Shown one piece after another: positions 16,467-25,630 of a DNA stretch of 45,269 nt (within the stretch, counting starts at the first letter, position 1; every line of letters begins with the position of its first letter). The position numbers were made by a program, and so were the translations under genes. Location: contig CAJEYI010000006.1 in NCBI GenBank assembly GCA_903994795.1, positions 1 through 45,269 on the forward strand. The letters are read 5' to 3'. The notes beneath the pieces are model-generated. The model was not told the origin of the DNA. It did not search any database and saw only the letters and a program-made list of their open reading frames with translations. This DNA is from an uncultured bacterium (GTDB lineage Bacteria > Patescibacteriota > Minisyncoccia > Phycocordibacterales > Phycocordibacteraceae).

Positions 16467-18947
16467 ATGGCAACTACAAAAAGCACAAAAAGAAAACTCC
16501 TTATTGTTGAATCTCCCGCAAAGGCGAGGACTATTCAGCAATACCTTGGTAATGAATACGAAGTGCTTGCATCAGTAGGACACGTGCGTGATCTTCCCAA
16601 GAGCAACAAGGACGCCGTAGATGTCGAGAATGGCTTCAAGCCACGCTATGTAGTCTCGCCAGATAAGCGTGATGTCATCGATAAAATCAAGAAAGCTTCA
16701 ACAAATGCGAGTGAGGTATTCCTCGCAACTGACCCTGACCGCGAAGGAGAAGCTATTGCTTGGCACATAAAGGAGGCGGTAGGTCTCACAAAGCCACAGC
16801 GTGTCGTATTCCATGAAATCACGAAGGCTGCAGTTGAGGAAGCCCTTGCACATCCCCGTACAATTGATGAACACCTGCGGAAAGCACAGGAAGCACGACG
16901 CGTACTAGATCGCATCGTTGGGTATGACCTTTCGGGACTCATCTGGAAAAAGGTCCGGTATGGTCTTTCAGCTGGACGCGTACAGTCCCCAGCTCTTCGC
17001 ATTCTTGCTGAACGAGAACGAGAAATCAAAGCGTTCATTCCTGAGACATATTATGTGCTCGATGCAGAATTCAAATCAAGCGACCGTGCATCCACGGGGA
17101 AAGCCGTATCGCAATTCCCTGCCACATGCTCAGAAAAACCTTCAAGTGCAGAAGAGGCAGAACGAATTGTCACAGTTGGACGAGCGTCTTCGTGGGTTGT
17201 TGCAGAAGTGACTGAACGAGCAGAAGATCGAAATCCTCGACCACCGTTTACAACATCGACTCTTCAACAAGCCGCATCCACACGACTCGGATTCTCACCA
17301 TCACGCACCATGCGTGCAGCACAAAAGCTATATGAGGCAGGACACATTACCTACATGCGTACTGACTCGGTAAATCTTTCTGAAGATGCTGTCACAGCTA
17401 TGCTTGGAGTAATTGAAAAGAAGTTTGGAAAGGAATACGTCTCAAGACGTGCTTATAAAACCAAAAGCAAGAATGCCCAAGAAGCCCACGAAGCAGTGCG
17501 CCCAACTGATGCAAACAAAGCGAGCGCTGGTGCAACTGGGGACGAAACTGCATTGTATGAATTAATTCGCACACGTACCCTTGCAAGCCAAATGAGCGCA
17601 GCAAAAGTGCTTGCGCTACGAGTCCGTACGCAAGCAGTGAATGCAGACAATTCTGATGCAGGCATTCCACTATTCAATGCAAACGGTTCTCGCATTACAT
17701 TCCCGGGTTGGCTTGCACTAGACACACGATCTCGCGGAGAAGATGTTGAACTTCCAAAATTATCTGAAGGTGAAAATCTCACACTACTCTCACTCGGATC
17801 TCTCGAGAAGCAAACCGAACCACCGAATCGTTATACGGAAGCAGGATTAATTAAAGAACTTGAGAAGCGAGGTATCGGTCGTCCGTCCACATACGCATCA
17901 ATCATGAAGACAATCCAAGACCGTGGATATGTAGAAAAAGAAGGCCGCACACTTACGCCAACGGCCACAGGCATGGTAGTGTCTGGCTGGCTTGAAGAGC
18001 ACTTTGCACGATATATTTCTGATGAATTTACTGCAGAAATGGAAGACGAGCTCGATGAAATAGCTCGCGGAGAACGAGGATATGAAAAGACTATGCAGGA
18101 CTTCTATACACCATTTGAGAAAGCTGTGCAGTCAAAAGAATCACTTCCCAAAGCCACTGCACTTGGTCCTGTTCCCGCAGAATTTACCTGTCCTATTTGT
18201 GGCTCACCAATGGAGTTCAAGCTCGGTCGCGGAGGCATTTTTATGAGTTGCACAAAATACCCAGACTGTCTTGGCGCACGCCAAGAAGATGGTCTCGAAC
18301 TCAAGGCTGACGAACCAATTGGAAATCATCCAGATACAGGATTCCCTATCTATGTACGCACTGGCCGCTTCGGTCCGTATGTAGAAATGATTCTCCCAAC
18401 TCCGGTAATTGAAACAGAGAAGACTGTGACCACTCCTGTAGACGAAACCCCGGCACCGAAGAAGCGCGCTAGAAAAACTGCAGCGAAACCTAAAAAAGAA
18501 AAGAAGCCAAAAATTGAGGCGAAGCGTGCCAGTGTTCCTCCAGGCACAGACCTGTCAACTCTCACACTTGCGGATGCAGTAAGATTCCTTTCACTTCCCC
18601 GAGAACTAGGTATTCATCCAATCACTGGAAAACCAGTCGCAGCAAATACTGGAAGATTCGGTCCATACATCATGCATGATGGAGAATTCCGCTCAATCAA
18701 AAAAGCAGACCCCTACACAATTACATTTGAAGAAGCGTTGGCATTACTCGCAATACCTAAGCAGCCACCAAAAGGTGTAGAAGTTGTGCAGGAAATTGGA
18801 AAGCATCCAAAGACCGGCAAAGTGTTAACGCTCTACAAATCTAAACAAGGCTTATTCCTAAAGAAAGGTATGCGTCGCATATACCTACCAGAAGGAACCA
18901 TACCAAGTGAGCTTACTCCCCTTGAGGCAGCTTCCTATCTCGCTTAA
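16467..18947 (+). CDS. topA: DNA topoisomerase I
   Basis: Relaxes negative supercoils (type IA). 826 aa. The N-terminal TOPRIM domain has the catalytic Glu in IVESPAKA and the DPDREGE metal site. The active-site Tyr is near residue 296 in TYMRTDS. One four-cysteine zinc finger (CPICG to YPDC) lies near 574-601. Three C-terminal topoisomerase repeats follow, each with an H-P-x-T-G motif, two of them with TGRFGPY. A Lys/Pro/Ala-rich linker separates the first repeat from the others. TAGTAT lies 5 nt before the ATG. relA/spoT follows 23 bp downstream. Confidence 0.97.
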   Translation: MATTKSTKRKLLIVESPAKARTIQQYLGNEYEVLASVGHVRDLPKSNKDAVDVENGFKPRYVVSPDKRDVIDKIKKASTNASEVFLATDPDREGEAIAWHIKEAVGLTKPQRVVFHEITKAAVEEALAHPRTIDEHLRKAQEARRVLDRIVGYDLSGLIWKKVRYGLSAGRVQSPALRILAEREREIKAFIPETYYVLDAEFKSSDRASTGKAVSQFPATCSEKPSSAEEAERIVTVGRASSWVVAEVTERAEDRNPRPPFTTSTLQQAASTRLGFSPSRTMRAAQKLYEAGHITYMRTDSVNLSEDAVTAMLGVIEKKFGKEYVSRRAYKTKSKNAQEAHEAVRPTDANKASAGATGDETALYELIRTRTLASQMSAAKVLALRVRTQAVNADNSDAGIPLFNANGSRITFPGWLALDTRSRGEDVELPKLSEGENLTLLSLGSLEKQTEPPNRYTEAGLIKELEKRGIGRPSTYASIMKTIQDRGYVEKEGRTLTPTATGMVVSGWLEEHFARYISDEFTAEMEDELDEIARGERGYEKTMQDFYTPFEKAVQSKESLPKATALGPVPAEFTCPICGSPMEFKLGRGGIFMSCTKYPDCLGARQEDGLELKADEPIGNHPDTGFPIYVRTGRFGPYVEMILPTPVIETEKTVTTPVDETPAPKKRARKTAAKPKKEKKPKIEAKRASVPPGTDLSTLTLADAVRFLSLPRELGIHPITGKPVAANTGRFGPYIMHDGEFRSIKKADPYTITFEEALALLAIPKQPPKGVEVVQEIGKHPKTGKVLTLYKSKQGLFLKKGMRRIYLPEGTIPSELTPLEAASYLA

Positions 18948-18970
18948 AAAAGTGCTACACTCTTTTTGAG

Positions 18971-20605
18971 ATGACCACTACCGTAAAAGAAATTCTCGAT
19001 GCAATGCAGGAATACACGCCGGAAGACGAGGCGATGATTCGTAAGGCCTATGACTTTGCACAAAAGGCCCATGAAAATGTAAAGCGCTACTCCGGAGAAC
19101 CATACTTTATTCACCCAGCCGCTGTTTCAAAACACCTGGCGCAACTTGGCATGGATGGAGCCACAGTTACAGCTGGACTTCTTCACGATCTCATCGAGGA
19201 CTCAGATATTAGAGAAGATGAAATAACCAAGGAATTTGGTCCTGAGGTGTGCTTTTTAGTTGAAGGTGTTACAAAGCTCGGAAAGCATAAGTATCGTGGC
19301 GCAGAGCGCCACGCAGAGTCTTTACGACGCCTTTTCGTTGCAACTTCAGCAGATGTTCGTGTGCTTATAATCAAACTCGCAGATAGGTACCACAACATGA
19401 CGACTATCGAGCACGTTCCAGAACACAAACGCGCTCGCATTGCACTAGAAACGCTTGAAATATATGCCCCACTAGCTGACCGACTCGGCATGGGACGTAT
19501 TAAGAAGGAGCTTGAGGATTTATCATTCCCGGCAATTGATCCAGACGCGTACGCACATGCACTCGAGGTACGTAAATTAAAAAGCAAAGAAACTGAGACA
19601 GGTCTTGCCCGTGCGCAGAAAGAAATTCAAAAAGCACTTGTACGTAAAAATATAAAGGATTTCCGCACAGAGATTCGCATGAAAGGATTGTGGAGTCTGC
19701 ACCAAAAACTAAAAAGAAAGAATGACGACATTACGCAAATTCATGATATAGCAGCACTCAGAATTATTGTCCCAAATATCGACGATTGTTATGTGGCATT
19801 AGGTGTAATCCATGCAATGTGGAAACCACTACCTGGTGAATTTAAAGATTACGTTGCATTTCCAAAACCTAATGGGTATCGCTCCTTACACACTACAGTA
19901 CTAACAGCTGAAGCAGGTGTTGTTGAGGTACAAATACGAACAAAAGATATGCATCAAAAGGCACAATATGGTATTGCGTCCCACATGTCATACAAGCAAC
20001 TAGGCAAGTCGGCAAATAAAGGTGCCTTTGAAAAACTTTCATTTCCTTGGATCAGAGACCTTGTGCCTGCACTACTACATATGCCAAAGAAGGCACCAGA
20101 CACACAGAATACAGAACTGCCATCCGGCTCGGTACAAAAGAATACAAAGGATCGTTCCGCACCCTCTTGGCTTGCAGAACTTGCTGAAGCACATGGAGTA
20201 GATGAGGAATCAGAAGAATTTGTTGATGGTCTCAAGCGTGACTTTTTCTCTCACCGAATATTTCTTTTCACCCCACGCGGAGATGTTATAGATATGCCAA
20301 CGCAATCCACTCCCATCGATTTTGCATACGCAATTCACACATATCTCGGAGACCACATGGCTGGTGCAAAAGTAAATAACAAGCTGGTTTCTTTCGACAC
20401 ACAGCTTCGTAATGGCGATATCGTAGAGATATTGGATAAAGTAAGTGCGAAACCGACTCCAAAATGGCTTGATTATGCACGCACTTCAATGGCTCGACGT
20501 CACATTCGTAGCGCGATAGAAGAGCAAGAAAAGAAAGCGGACGCAAACATTGAACCGAAATCAAAAGCTGAACAAAAAGCTCGAAAGAAGAAAATTAAAA
20601 AATAG
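18971..20605 (+). CDS. Bifunctional (p)ppGpp synthetase/hydrolase RelA/SpoT
   Basis: Stringent-response enzyme that makes and degrades (p)ppGpp. 544 aa. The HD hydrolase domain (about 25-180) keeps LLHDLIEDS and KLADRYHNM. The synthetase domain (about 220-345) has DIAALRIIV and the FPKPNGYRSLHT segment. A TGS domain (about 430-495) follows, then a Lys-rich tail. The C-terminal ACT/RRM regions of long RSH enzymes are absent. Both catalytic halves look intact. It is convergent with parB, 9 bp between the stops. Confidence 0.92.
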   Translation: MTTTVKEILDAMQEYTPEDEAMIRKAYDFAQKAHENVKRYSGEPYFIHPAAVSKHLAQLGMDGATVTAGLLHDLIEDSDIREDEITKEFGPEVCFLVEGVTKLGKHKYRGAERHAESLRRLFVATSADVRVLIIKLADRYHNMTTIEHVPEHKRARIALETLEIYAPLADRLGMGRIKKELEDLSFPAIDPDAYAHALEVRKLKSKETETGLARAQKEIQKALVRKNIKDFRTEIRMKGLWSLHQKLKRKNDDITQIHDIAALRIIVPNIDDCYVALGVIHAMWKPLPGEFKDYVAFPKPNGYRSLHTTVLTAEAGVVEVQIRTKDMHQKAQYGIASHMSYKQLGKSANKGAFEKLSFPWIRDLVPALLHMPKKAPDTQNTELPSGSVQKNTKDRSAPSWLAELAEAHGVDEESEEFVDGLKRDFFSHRIFLFTPRGDVIDMPTQSTPIDFAYAIHTYLGDHMAGAKVNNKLVSFDTQLRNGDIVEILDKVSAKPTPKWLDYARTSMARRHIRSAIEEQEKKADANIEPKSKAEQKARKKKIKK

Positions 20606-20614
20606 CAATCGCGC

Positions 20615-21739
20615 TTAAATACTAAAATTCCGAACTGAGTATAGGTTTTCTTCAGGCTTTTCTGCGACAAAAATTTCTGGAGCTTGTTCAGTAGGCATGA
20701 CCACAGTCGCCTCTGCTGTCTCGGCAGGCGTATCTTCTGTAGCCAGCTCTTCGTCACGCATATCTTGCTCACGAGCAGAGTTATCTGCTTCAAGAACTAT
20801 ATTTTCAATAGTAGTTGCAGTATTTACATCACCACCCTCGACAACTTCTCCAACAGTAGACGCTTGGAGCATTTCTAGTGCATGTGACTCTTGCTGTGCA
20901 GCAATCGATGACACAATATTTGAAAGATCTTCTGGTGAGAAGAACTCGATGAGTACACGTCCGCCATTAGGACGATTCTCAATGACAACTCGTGTGCCAA
21001 GAGTTTCAGTAAGACTTTTTTCGAGTTCCATCATTTCAGGTGTTTTGTTATGGACGCGAATCTTATCTTGCGCAATGCGTCGCACGAGCTGCTCGACCAT
21101 GCGAACAGAAGTTTTCTTCAGAACGATTTCCTTAAATAGAGTGTTGAGTTCTTCTGGACGACTTGCAAGCATAAGTAGTGCACGAGCGTGCCCTTCACTG
21201 ATTTCATGATTTACCACAGCCTGCTGCACGTTTTCCGGAAGTGAAAGTAAGCGAATTGAGTTACTTACAAATTCCCTACTACGTCCAACTTTTGCACCAA
21301 TTTCTGGATGAGTGAGACCAAATTCTTGCGAAAGCTGTGCAAGTGCCTTTGCTCGGTCAATAGCATTCAAGTCTTCACGCTGAAGATTCTCGATAATAGC
21401 CAGCTCAAGCTTCATGTGATCAGTTTGTTCACCCACCCGAATAACTACTGGGACTTCACGAAGCCCAATGAGCTTTGACGCACGAAGTCGTCGCTCGCCA
21501 GCAATCAATTCATACACACTCTGAAGACCACCATCAGGTCGCTCAATATCTGTACGAGTTACCACGAGTGGCTGAAGCACGCCATACTGACGAATAGATT
21601 CTGCAAGAGATTTTAATCGAGCCTCATCAAATTCTCTGCGAGGCTGGTATGGGTTCGGCTGAATACGGTCAACTTCAACCCAGAAAACTGAGTCGTATTT
21701 CGTAGGCTCCCCGAACTTTGGCACTTCTCGTTGCTCCAT
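20615..21739 (-). CDS. parB: Chromosome partitioning protein ParB
   Basis: CTP-dependent clamp that binds parS centromeres and works with ParA. 374 aa from the ATG at 21739. It has the N-terminal ParB domain with PNPYQPRR and the GERRLRASK motif, a central helix-turn-helix (about 140-200, with the EVGRS-type KVGRSREFVSNSI segment) and an acidic, Ala/Thr/Glu-rich linker before a short conserved-looking C-terminus. The start is set by TACTAT 7 nt upstream; the upstream in-frame ATGs lie before this promoter. No parA or parS was identified nearby. Confidence 0.92.
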   Translation of the reverse strand: MEQREVPKFGEPTKYDSVFWVEVDRIQPNPYQPRREFDEARLKSLAESIRQYGVLQPLVVTRTDIERPDGGLQSVYELIAGERRLRASKLIGLREVPVVIRVGEQTDHMKLELAIIENLQREDLNAIDRAKALAQLSQEFGLTHPEIGAKVGRSREFVSNSIRLLSLPENVQQAVVNHEISEGHARALLMLASRPEELNTLFKEIVLKKTSVRMVEQLVRRIAQDKIRVHNKTPEMMELEKSLTETLGTRVVIENRPNGGRVLIEFFSPEDLSNIVSSIAAQQESHALEMLQASTVGEVVEGGDVNTATTIENIVLEADNSAREQDMRDEELATEDTPAETAEATVVMPTEQAPEIFVAEKPEENLYSVRNFSI

Positions 21740-21813
21740 TACGTATATAGTATCACACCCTATTCGCATCATCATTGCGAGAGACGCACATTCAGCGTAG
21801 GATTATTCAATAC

Positions 21814-21897
21814 GCCGCGGTGATGAAATTGGTAAACATAGGGGACTCAAAATCCCCTGTCGGTAACGGCTTGTGGGTTCAAGTCCCACCCGCGGCA
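21814..21897 (+). tRNA. tRNA-Leu (anticodon CAA)
   Basis: Class II cloverleaf with acceptor GCCGCGG/CCGCGGC, anticodon loop CTCAAAA, a long variable arm, and T-loop GTTCAAGT. CCA is not encoded. It carries A36-A37-A38, the MiaA target signature, and lies 7 bp upstream of miaA. Confidence 0.97.
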
Positions 21898-21904
21898 CAA
21901 ACTT

Positions 21905-22759
21905 ATGATAGATAGAAAAAAAATAATTGTAGTCGCAGGGCCTACGGCATCTGGCAAGTCTAAAGAAGCCGTAAGACTCGCAAAGGAGCGTGATGGCGAA
22001 GTAATTTCTGTCGATTCACGTCAAATATACAAAGGACTTGATATTGGAACAGAAAAGACGACCAAGGAGGAAATGTCCGGAATTCCGCACCACCTTATAG
22101 ATATACGTGAGCCATCAGAGTCGTACAGCGCGGGAGAATTCGCACAAGATGCAAAGCGATTAATTGATGAAATCATGGCTCGTGGAAAAGTGCCCATACT
22201 TGCAGGTGGTACACATTTCTATTTCGATGCACTGATCTATGGTCTCCCGGAAATTCCACAGGACGCGCTCGTACGAGAAGAAATAGAAAGACTGACTGAC
22301 GATGAAATAATTGAGGAGGTACGTGCAAAAGATCCGGCAAGATTCTCACAACTAGACCCCGCAAACCGTCGCAGACTTATTCGCGCACTTGAAATTATCC
22401 GAACTCAAGGACGTGTGCCTGAACGTCCACGAGATGTATCTGCATCGGAATACGAAGTTGAGTGGGTAATTATCAATCCTGAACGAGATGTGTTGCGTGA
22501 GCGAATTGATACGCGACTCGCACAAGCACTAGAGAATGGACTTGTCGAGGAGGTCGAGCGAGTCCGCGAGCTCGTTGGAGATGAGCGCCTCAATGAACTC
22601 GGACTTGAATATCGAGTGGTTGGAGAATACCTTCGCAGTGAACGAACCGAGGAATCCTTGCTCTCTACTCTTTCTTCAAAACTTTGGCACTACGCACGTC
22701 GCCAAAAAGCATGGCTCCGAAAGCTCGCAGCTACAGCGAACACGCACGATACACTGTAA
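21905..22759 (+). CDS. miaA: tRNA dimethylallyltransferase
   Basis: Adds a dimethylallyl group to A37 of tRNAs reading UNN codons. 284 aa. P-loop AGPTASGKS at 11-19, then the VDSRQIYKGLDIGT segment (DSRQ motif), the GGTHFY motif, and the RRRLIRALEI helix. No SD is present. The ATG follows tRNA-Leu(CAA) after 7 nt, so the gene is probably translated from a processed tRNA-mRNA transcript. The 3' end overlaps the convergent pilin-peptidase gene by 29 bp. Confidence 0.95.
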   Translation: MIDRKKIIVVAGPTASGKSKEAVRLAKERDGEVISVDSRQIYKGLDIGTEKTTKEEMSGIPHHLIDIREPSESYSAGEFAQDAKRLIDEIMARGKVPILAGGTHFYFDALIYGLPEIPQDALVREEIERLTDDEIIEEVRAKDPARFSQLDPANRRRLIRALEIIRTQGRVPERPRDVSASEYEVEWVIINPERDVLRERIDTRLAQALENGLVEEVERVRELVGDERLNELGLEYRVVGEYLRSERTEESLLSTLSSKLWHYARRQKAWLRKLAATANTHDTL

Positions 22760-23744
22760 TATCCCAGTGGTTTAGACTTGCTTCTTGCACATATTGATTA
22801 CCACACTTATCTGTCCAGAATGGATCTGAACTTCCCGGAGTATCTCCAGTTCTTGTTCCTCCATAGGTAAATCCTTTAATGATTGTATCTAGCTTAGTGC
22901 CAAGTCGTATATCAACCTTGTACCCATTTCCATGGCTATATGGTCCCGTAGCATGTCCTGGCTCACTTCCTCCAGATACCACAAGACCACATCCAGCAGG
23001 ACCATTACCGCACTTGTCACTCATATTTATAATTTGTTGAATTGTATCTTGCTGAAGACCGCCAACATTTGTACACCCTGTGCCACTACTACCAGATGCG
23101 CAGGCATCATGATTAATTGACACACTGGCTCCCGCGAGCTGTGCTCGAACCTGTCCCTCATTTCCACTTGCAGTATTGGTTTGCACTGCAGAGACTTGGG
23201 CTGACCCTGTACCCCCGGTACCATTTGCAGGAGTGTTCAAAGCAGCAAATGAACTTGGGGGCTTGCTTGGGGCAATACACTGTGCACCTTGATCTTCTCC
23301 AAGTATAGAGTTCCAGGGACCGAAGGCAGCGTTGCTTGGGTTATAGACAGCCTTCATAAGTGAATCAACGAGAAGAAATGCTCCAAGTGCAATCAGAAGC
23401 CCAATTGCTGCATTCATGATTCTTTTATTTGCAAGACTTCTCCCTTCTGGATTCCCCCTGCTCCAAATATATGAGAAGCCCGCAAGTGCAATTAATAGTG
23501 TCATGAATACAACAGCCAATGATATACCAAGATTCATTGTCCGTTGGAAGGTATTAAGAATACAGCCCCAACCAGGCGCAGAAGTTTGCGCAGTTACACC
23601 ATTTGCATTAATTGGTGTCAGGCAGTTGCATGCTGGAGAGATAATTGGACCAAAAAATGGAGTTGTGGCTGCATGGACTGTTGGTACGGCAAATACAAAC
23701 AGAAGAGCAGTAACTGCTGTGGCTTTTAGTAATAATCCATTCAT
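22731..23744 (-). CDS. Secretion-pilin-like membrane protein fused to an M15/VanY-like peptidase domain
   Basis: 337 aa. Signal peptide (1-26), a short exterior segment with Cys39/Cys41 and APGWGCIL, and two membrane helices (about 72-95 and 110-130) joined by a basic loop (RSLANKRI), the layout of VirB2/TrbC-like T4SS pilins of CPR bacteria. A Gly/Thr/Ala linker leads to a C-terminal domain (about 205-337) with the M15/VanY zinc pattern: His264 and SHGNGYKVD (His271, Asp278), then NHWDIT (His326, Asp328). This suggests a zinc DD- or LD-peptidase that trims peptidoglycan. It starts 1 nt after the stop of the upstream gene, so it is likely coupled. Domain calls are by motif only. Confidence 0.7.
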   Translation of the reverse strand: MNGLLLKATAVTALLFVFAVPTVHAATTPFFGPIISPACNCLTPINANGVTAQTSAPGWGCILNTFQRTMNLGISLAVVFMTLLIALAGFSYIWSRGNPEGRSLANKRIMNAAIGLLIALGAFLLVDSLMKAVYNPSNAAFGPWNSILGEDQGAQCIAPSKPPSSFAALNTPANGTGGTGSAQVSAVQTNTASGNEGQVRAQLAGASVSINHDACASGSSGTGCTNVGGLQQDTIQQIINMSDKCGNGPAGCGLVVSGGSEPGHATGPYSHGNGYKVDIRLGTKLDTIIKGFTYGGTRTGDTPGSSDPFWTDKCGNQYVQEASLNHWDITVYRACSL

Positions 23745-23745
23745 A

Positions 23746-24342
23746 CTATGAAGGAAGCTGGACAGAACCTGGACAGAAACTAAAGCCTAGATTTTTCCCA
23801 CCATATTGAGGATTTACGTATGTGGTAGTAATGACGAGATATTTCAGTGTACACATTTGTTGCTGAGTTATTCCAAGCTGAGTTTGAAGTGCTTTTTCCG
23901 CCTCAAGCCGAGCTGTTCCGAGTGGTTCTGTTGCTAGTCCTAAGATAAAAGTTCCATCTAATTTATTATATACAATATTGTAATCGGTGTTCGATCCTGC
24001 CTTTGGACAATTACCAGAGCTTGTGCATGCTCCACTACTTCCTGCAATATAGTATGAGTTTTTATTTGCTGGGTCTTGAACTGTAACACCATTACGTATA
24101 AAGTTTTTTGTCGCAATTGTTGAGTTTGCGGTCGGTATCATAATTGCATCAGGAGAACTAGTAGTGACCACACCAACCTGAGAGCTTGAGGAAGTACTGT
24201 TTGTCTGAGAAACACCTAAGTTAAAATTTGCTGTCTTATTTTGACCAGAAGTACCGTGAACAAAAAAACTAAAATATATAATTATGCCAATCAAAAGAAA
24301 GGCAACAATTCCTAAAATTATCCAAATGTAGTATTGCTTCAT
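23746..24342 (-). CDS. Membrane-anchored hypothetical protein between the two pilin-hydrolase fusions
   Basis: 198 aa, not recognised. One N-terminal membrane helix (about 5-28), a Ser/Thr/Asn-rich linker, and an exterior domain (about 70-198) with three or four cysteines and no catalytic motif I can name. TATACT lies 7 nt before the ATG (leaderless). It begins 18 bp after the upstream pilin-transglycosylase gene and ends 1 nt before the next one, so the three genes probably act together. Confidence 0.65.
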   Translation of the reverse strand: MKQYYIWIILGIVAFLLIGIIIYFSFFVHGTSGQNKTANFNLGVSQTNSTSSSSQVGVVTTSSPDAIMIPTANSTIATKNFIRNGVTVQDPANKNSYYIAGSSGACTSSGNCPKAGSNTDYNIVYNKLDGTFILGLATEPLGTARLEAEKALQTQLGITQQQMCTLKYLVITTTYVNPQYGGKNLGFSFCPGSVQLPS

Positions 24343-24360
24343 AGAAATAAGTATAACTCA

Positions 24361-25410
24361 CTACCCGCCAGCATTCGCAACACAGGCCTGATGTGCAGCG
24401 GTACTATCTTTATTCCCCGTCCAAGCACTATAACTACCATGATTAGCCTTAATATTGCAGTCCGCCACAACCGCGCTGCAGGTCAGACTTGCTGCTGCTG
24501 TTTGACACTCAGTTAGTAATGCTCCTGGGATTGCATTTCCGTGAACATCAAACGCATTTGCACAATTAAGTGGCCCAGAAACACCGGCGGCCTGGTAACA
24601 AGCGGCGTTATTAAAGCAAGCACTATTTCCTTTTAATGTGATTTGAAATGGTCCCCATGCCGTTGATGGCGGTAGGCTTTTTGCTCCATTCCAGTTGTAG
24701 TTTTGGTCTATAGATCCACAACCACTTTCAGGACCAGCAAAACATGCGAGTACTGCTGCCTCTGTACTCGACATTTGAACTCCACCATCTGCTGCGGCCT
24801 GTTGTACAACCGCAGCATTACATGCTCCAGTAGTTCCGGGAACACTAGCTGCTTGTGTTGCAGGTGAGCCAGACACAGAAGATCCACCAGTACCATTTGC
24901 AGCAGAATTAAGTGCAGGTAGACTACTTGGCAAGGATTTAGGAGCAAGGCAGTCTGATCCGACTGTAGGTCCAAGAATTGAATTCCAAGGACCAAAGAAA
25001 CTGTCAGGGTTATATATAACCTTCATAATCGAATCAACTATAAGCCACGAGCAAAGCACTATAAGTAGCCCGATGACTGCGTTTAGAATTCGCTTATTTG
25101 CAAGCGAGCGCTTTTCAGCACTCCCTCCACTCGTCATATATGTAAACCCAGCCAATGCGATAAAAACCGTAATGATGACTGTTGTGAATCCGACAAGAAA
25201 ATCAATAAGATTTTGAATTGTTGCAAGTATACAACCCCAACCAGGAGCAGAGGCAGGGCTAGCACAGTTACATGCATCGGGAATAATGTGAAAATTAGGA
25301 CTCAACACCGACACGGCCGAAGATGTGGCAGCATGAGCAAATTCAGGTGCAATTACAAGAAAAAGCAGTGCACCTATTGCAATACGGAATGTAGTAAAAG
25401 AAAAACGCAT
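24361..25410 (-). CDS. Secretion-pilin-like membrane protein fused to a lysozyme-like transglycosylase domain
   Basis: 349 aa from the ATG at 25410, which begins a normal signal peptide (1-27); the upstream in-frame ATG at 25524 overlaps the tRNA-Trp gene. The chassis matches the 22731-23744 protein: APGWGCIL, two helices around a RSLANKRILNA loop, and FFGPWNSILG. The C-terminal part (about 195-349) is Cys-rich and looks lysozyme/transglycosylase-like, with a candidate catalytic Glu228 in FAGPESGC and WGPFQI at 252-257, comparable with the G-x-x-Q motif of that fold. It would cut glycan strands, as VirB1 does in T4SS. Hydrolase identity is inferred from short motifs. Confidence 0.65.
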   Translation of the reverse strand: MRFSFTTFRIAIGALLFLVIAPEFAHAATSSAVSVLSPNFHIIPDACNCASPASAPGWGCILATIQNLIDFLVGFTTVIITVFIALAGFTYMTSGGSAEKRSLANKRILNAVIGLLIVLCSWLIVDSIMKVIYNPDSFFGPWNSILGPTVGSDCLAPKSLPSSLPALNSAANGTGGSSVSGSPATQAASVPGTTGACNAAVVQQAAADGGVQMSSTEAAVLACFAGPESGCGSIDQNYNWNGAKSLPPSTAWGPFQITLKGNSACFNNAACYQAAGVSGPLNCANAFDVHGNAIPGALLTECQTAAASLTCSAVVADCNIKANHGSYSAWTGNKDSTAAHQACVANAGG

Positions 25411-25516
25411 ATATAAGCCTTGTGTACATTGTATGTCATCAGATGAACAAATAGCGCTACTTGTCACCAGTCGTGCGTCTGCTATGGTTAGTAGACATTG
25501 CCGCTGTTCGGCGAAT

Positions 25517-25590
25517 GGGTCCATAGTTTAGTGGTAGAACATCGGTCTCCAAAACCGATAGTGTAGGTTCGATTCCTACTGGGCCCGCCA
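25517..25590 (+). tRNA. tRNA-Trp (anticodon CCA)
   Basis: Acceptor GGGTCCA with TGGGCCC (one G-U pair), anticodon loop CTCCAAA, T-loop GTTCGATT, discriminator G and an encoded CCA at 25588-25590. The acceptor 3' strand is also part of a 16-bp downstream inverted repeat. Confidence 0.97.
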
Positions 25591-25630
25591 TGCAATCCGC
25601 CGAAAGGCGGTTTTTTGCATGGCGGGCCCA
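25580..25630 (+). terminator. Terminator hairpin incorporating the tRNA-Trp 3' end
   Basis: An inner stem 25597-25601/25606-25610 with a GAAA loop is followed by six Ts (25611-25616), a normal terminator. Outside it, 25580-25595 and 25615-25630 form a further 16-bp perfect repeat that includes the tRNA acceptor 3' strand and CCA. The outer pairing would compete with tRNA folding unless processing is fast. Confidence 0.75.
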
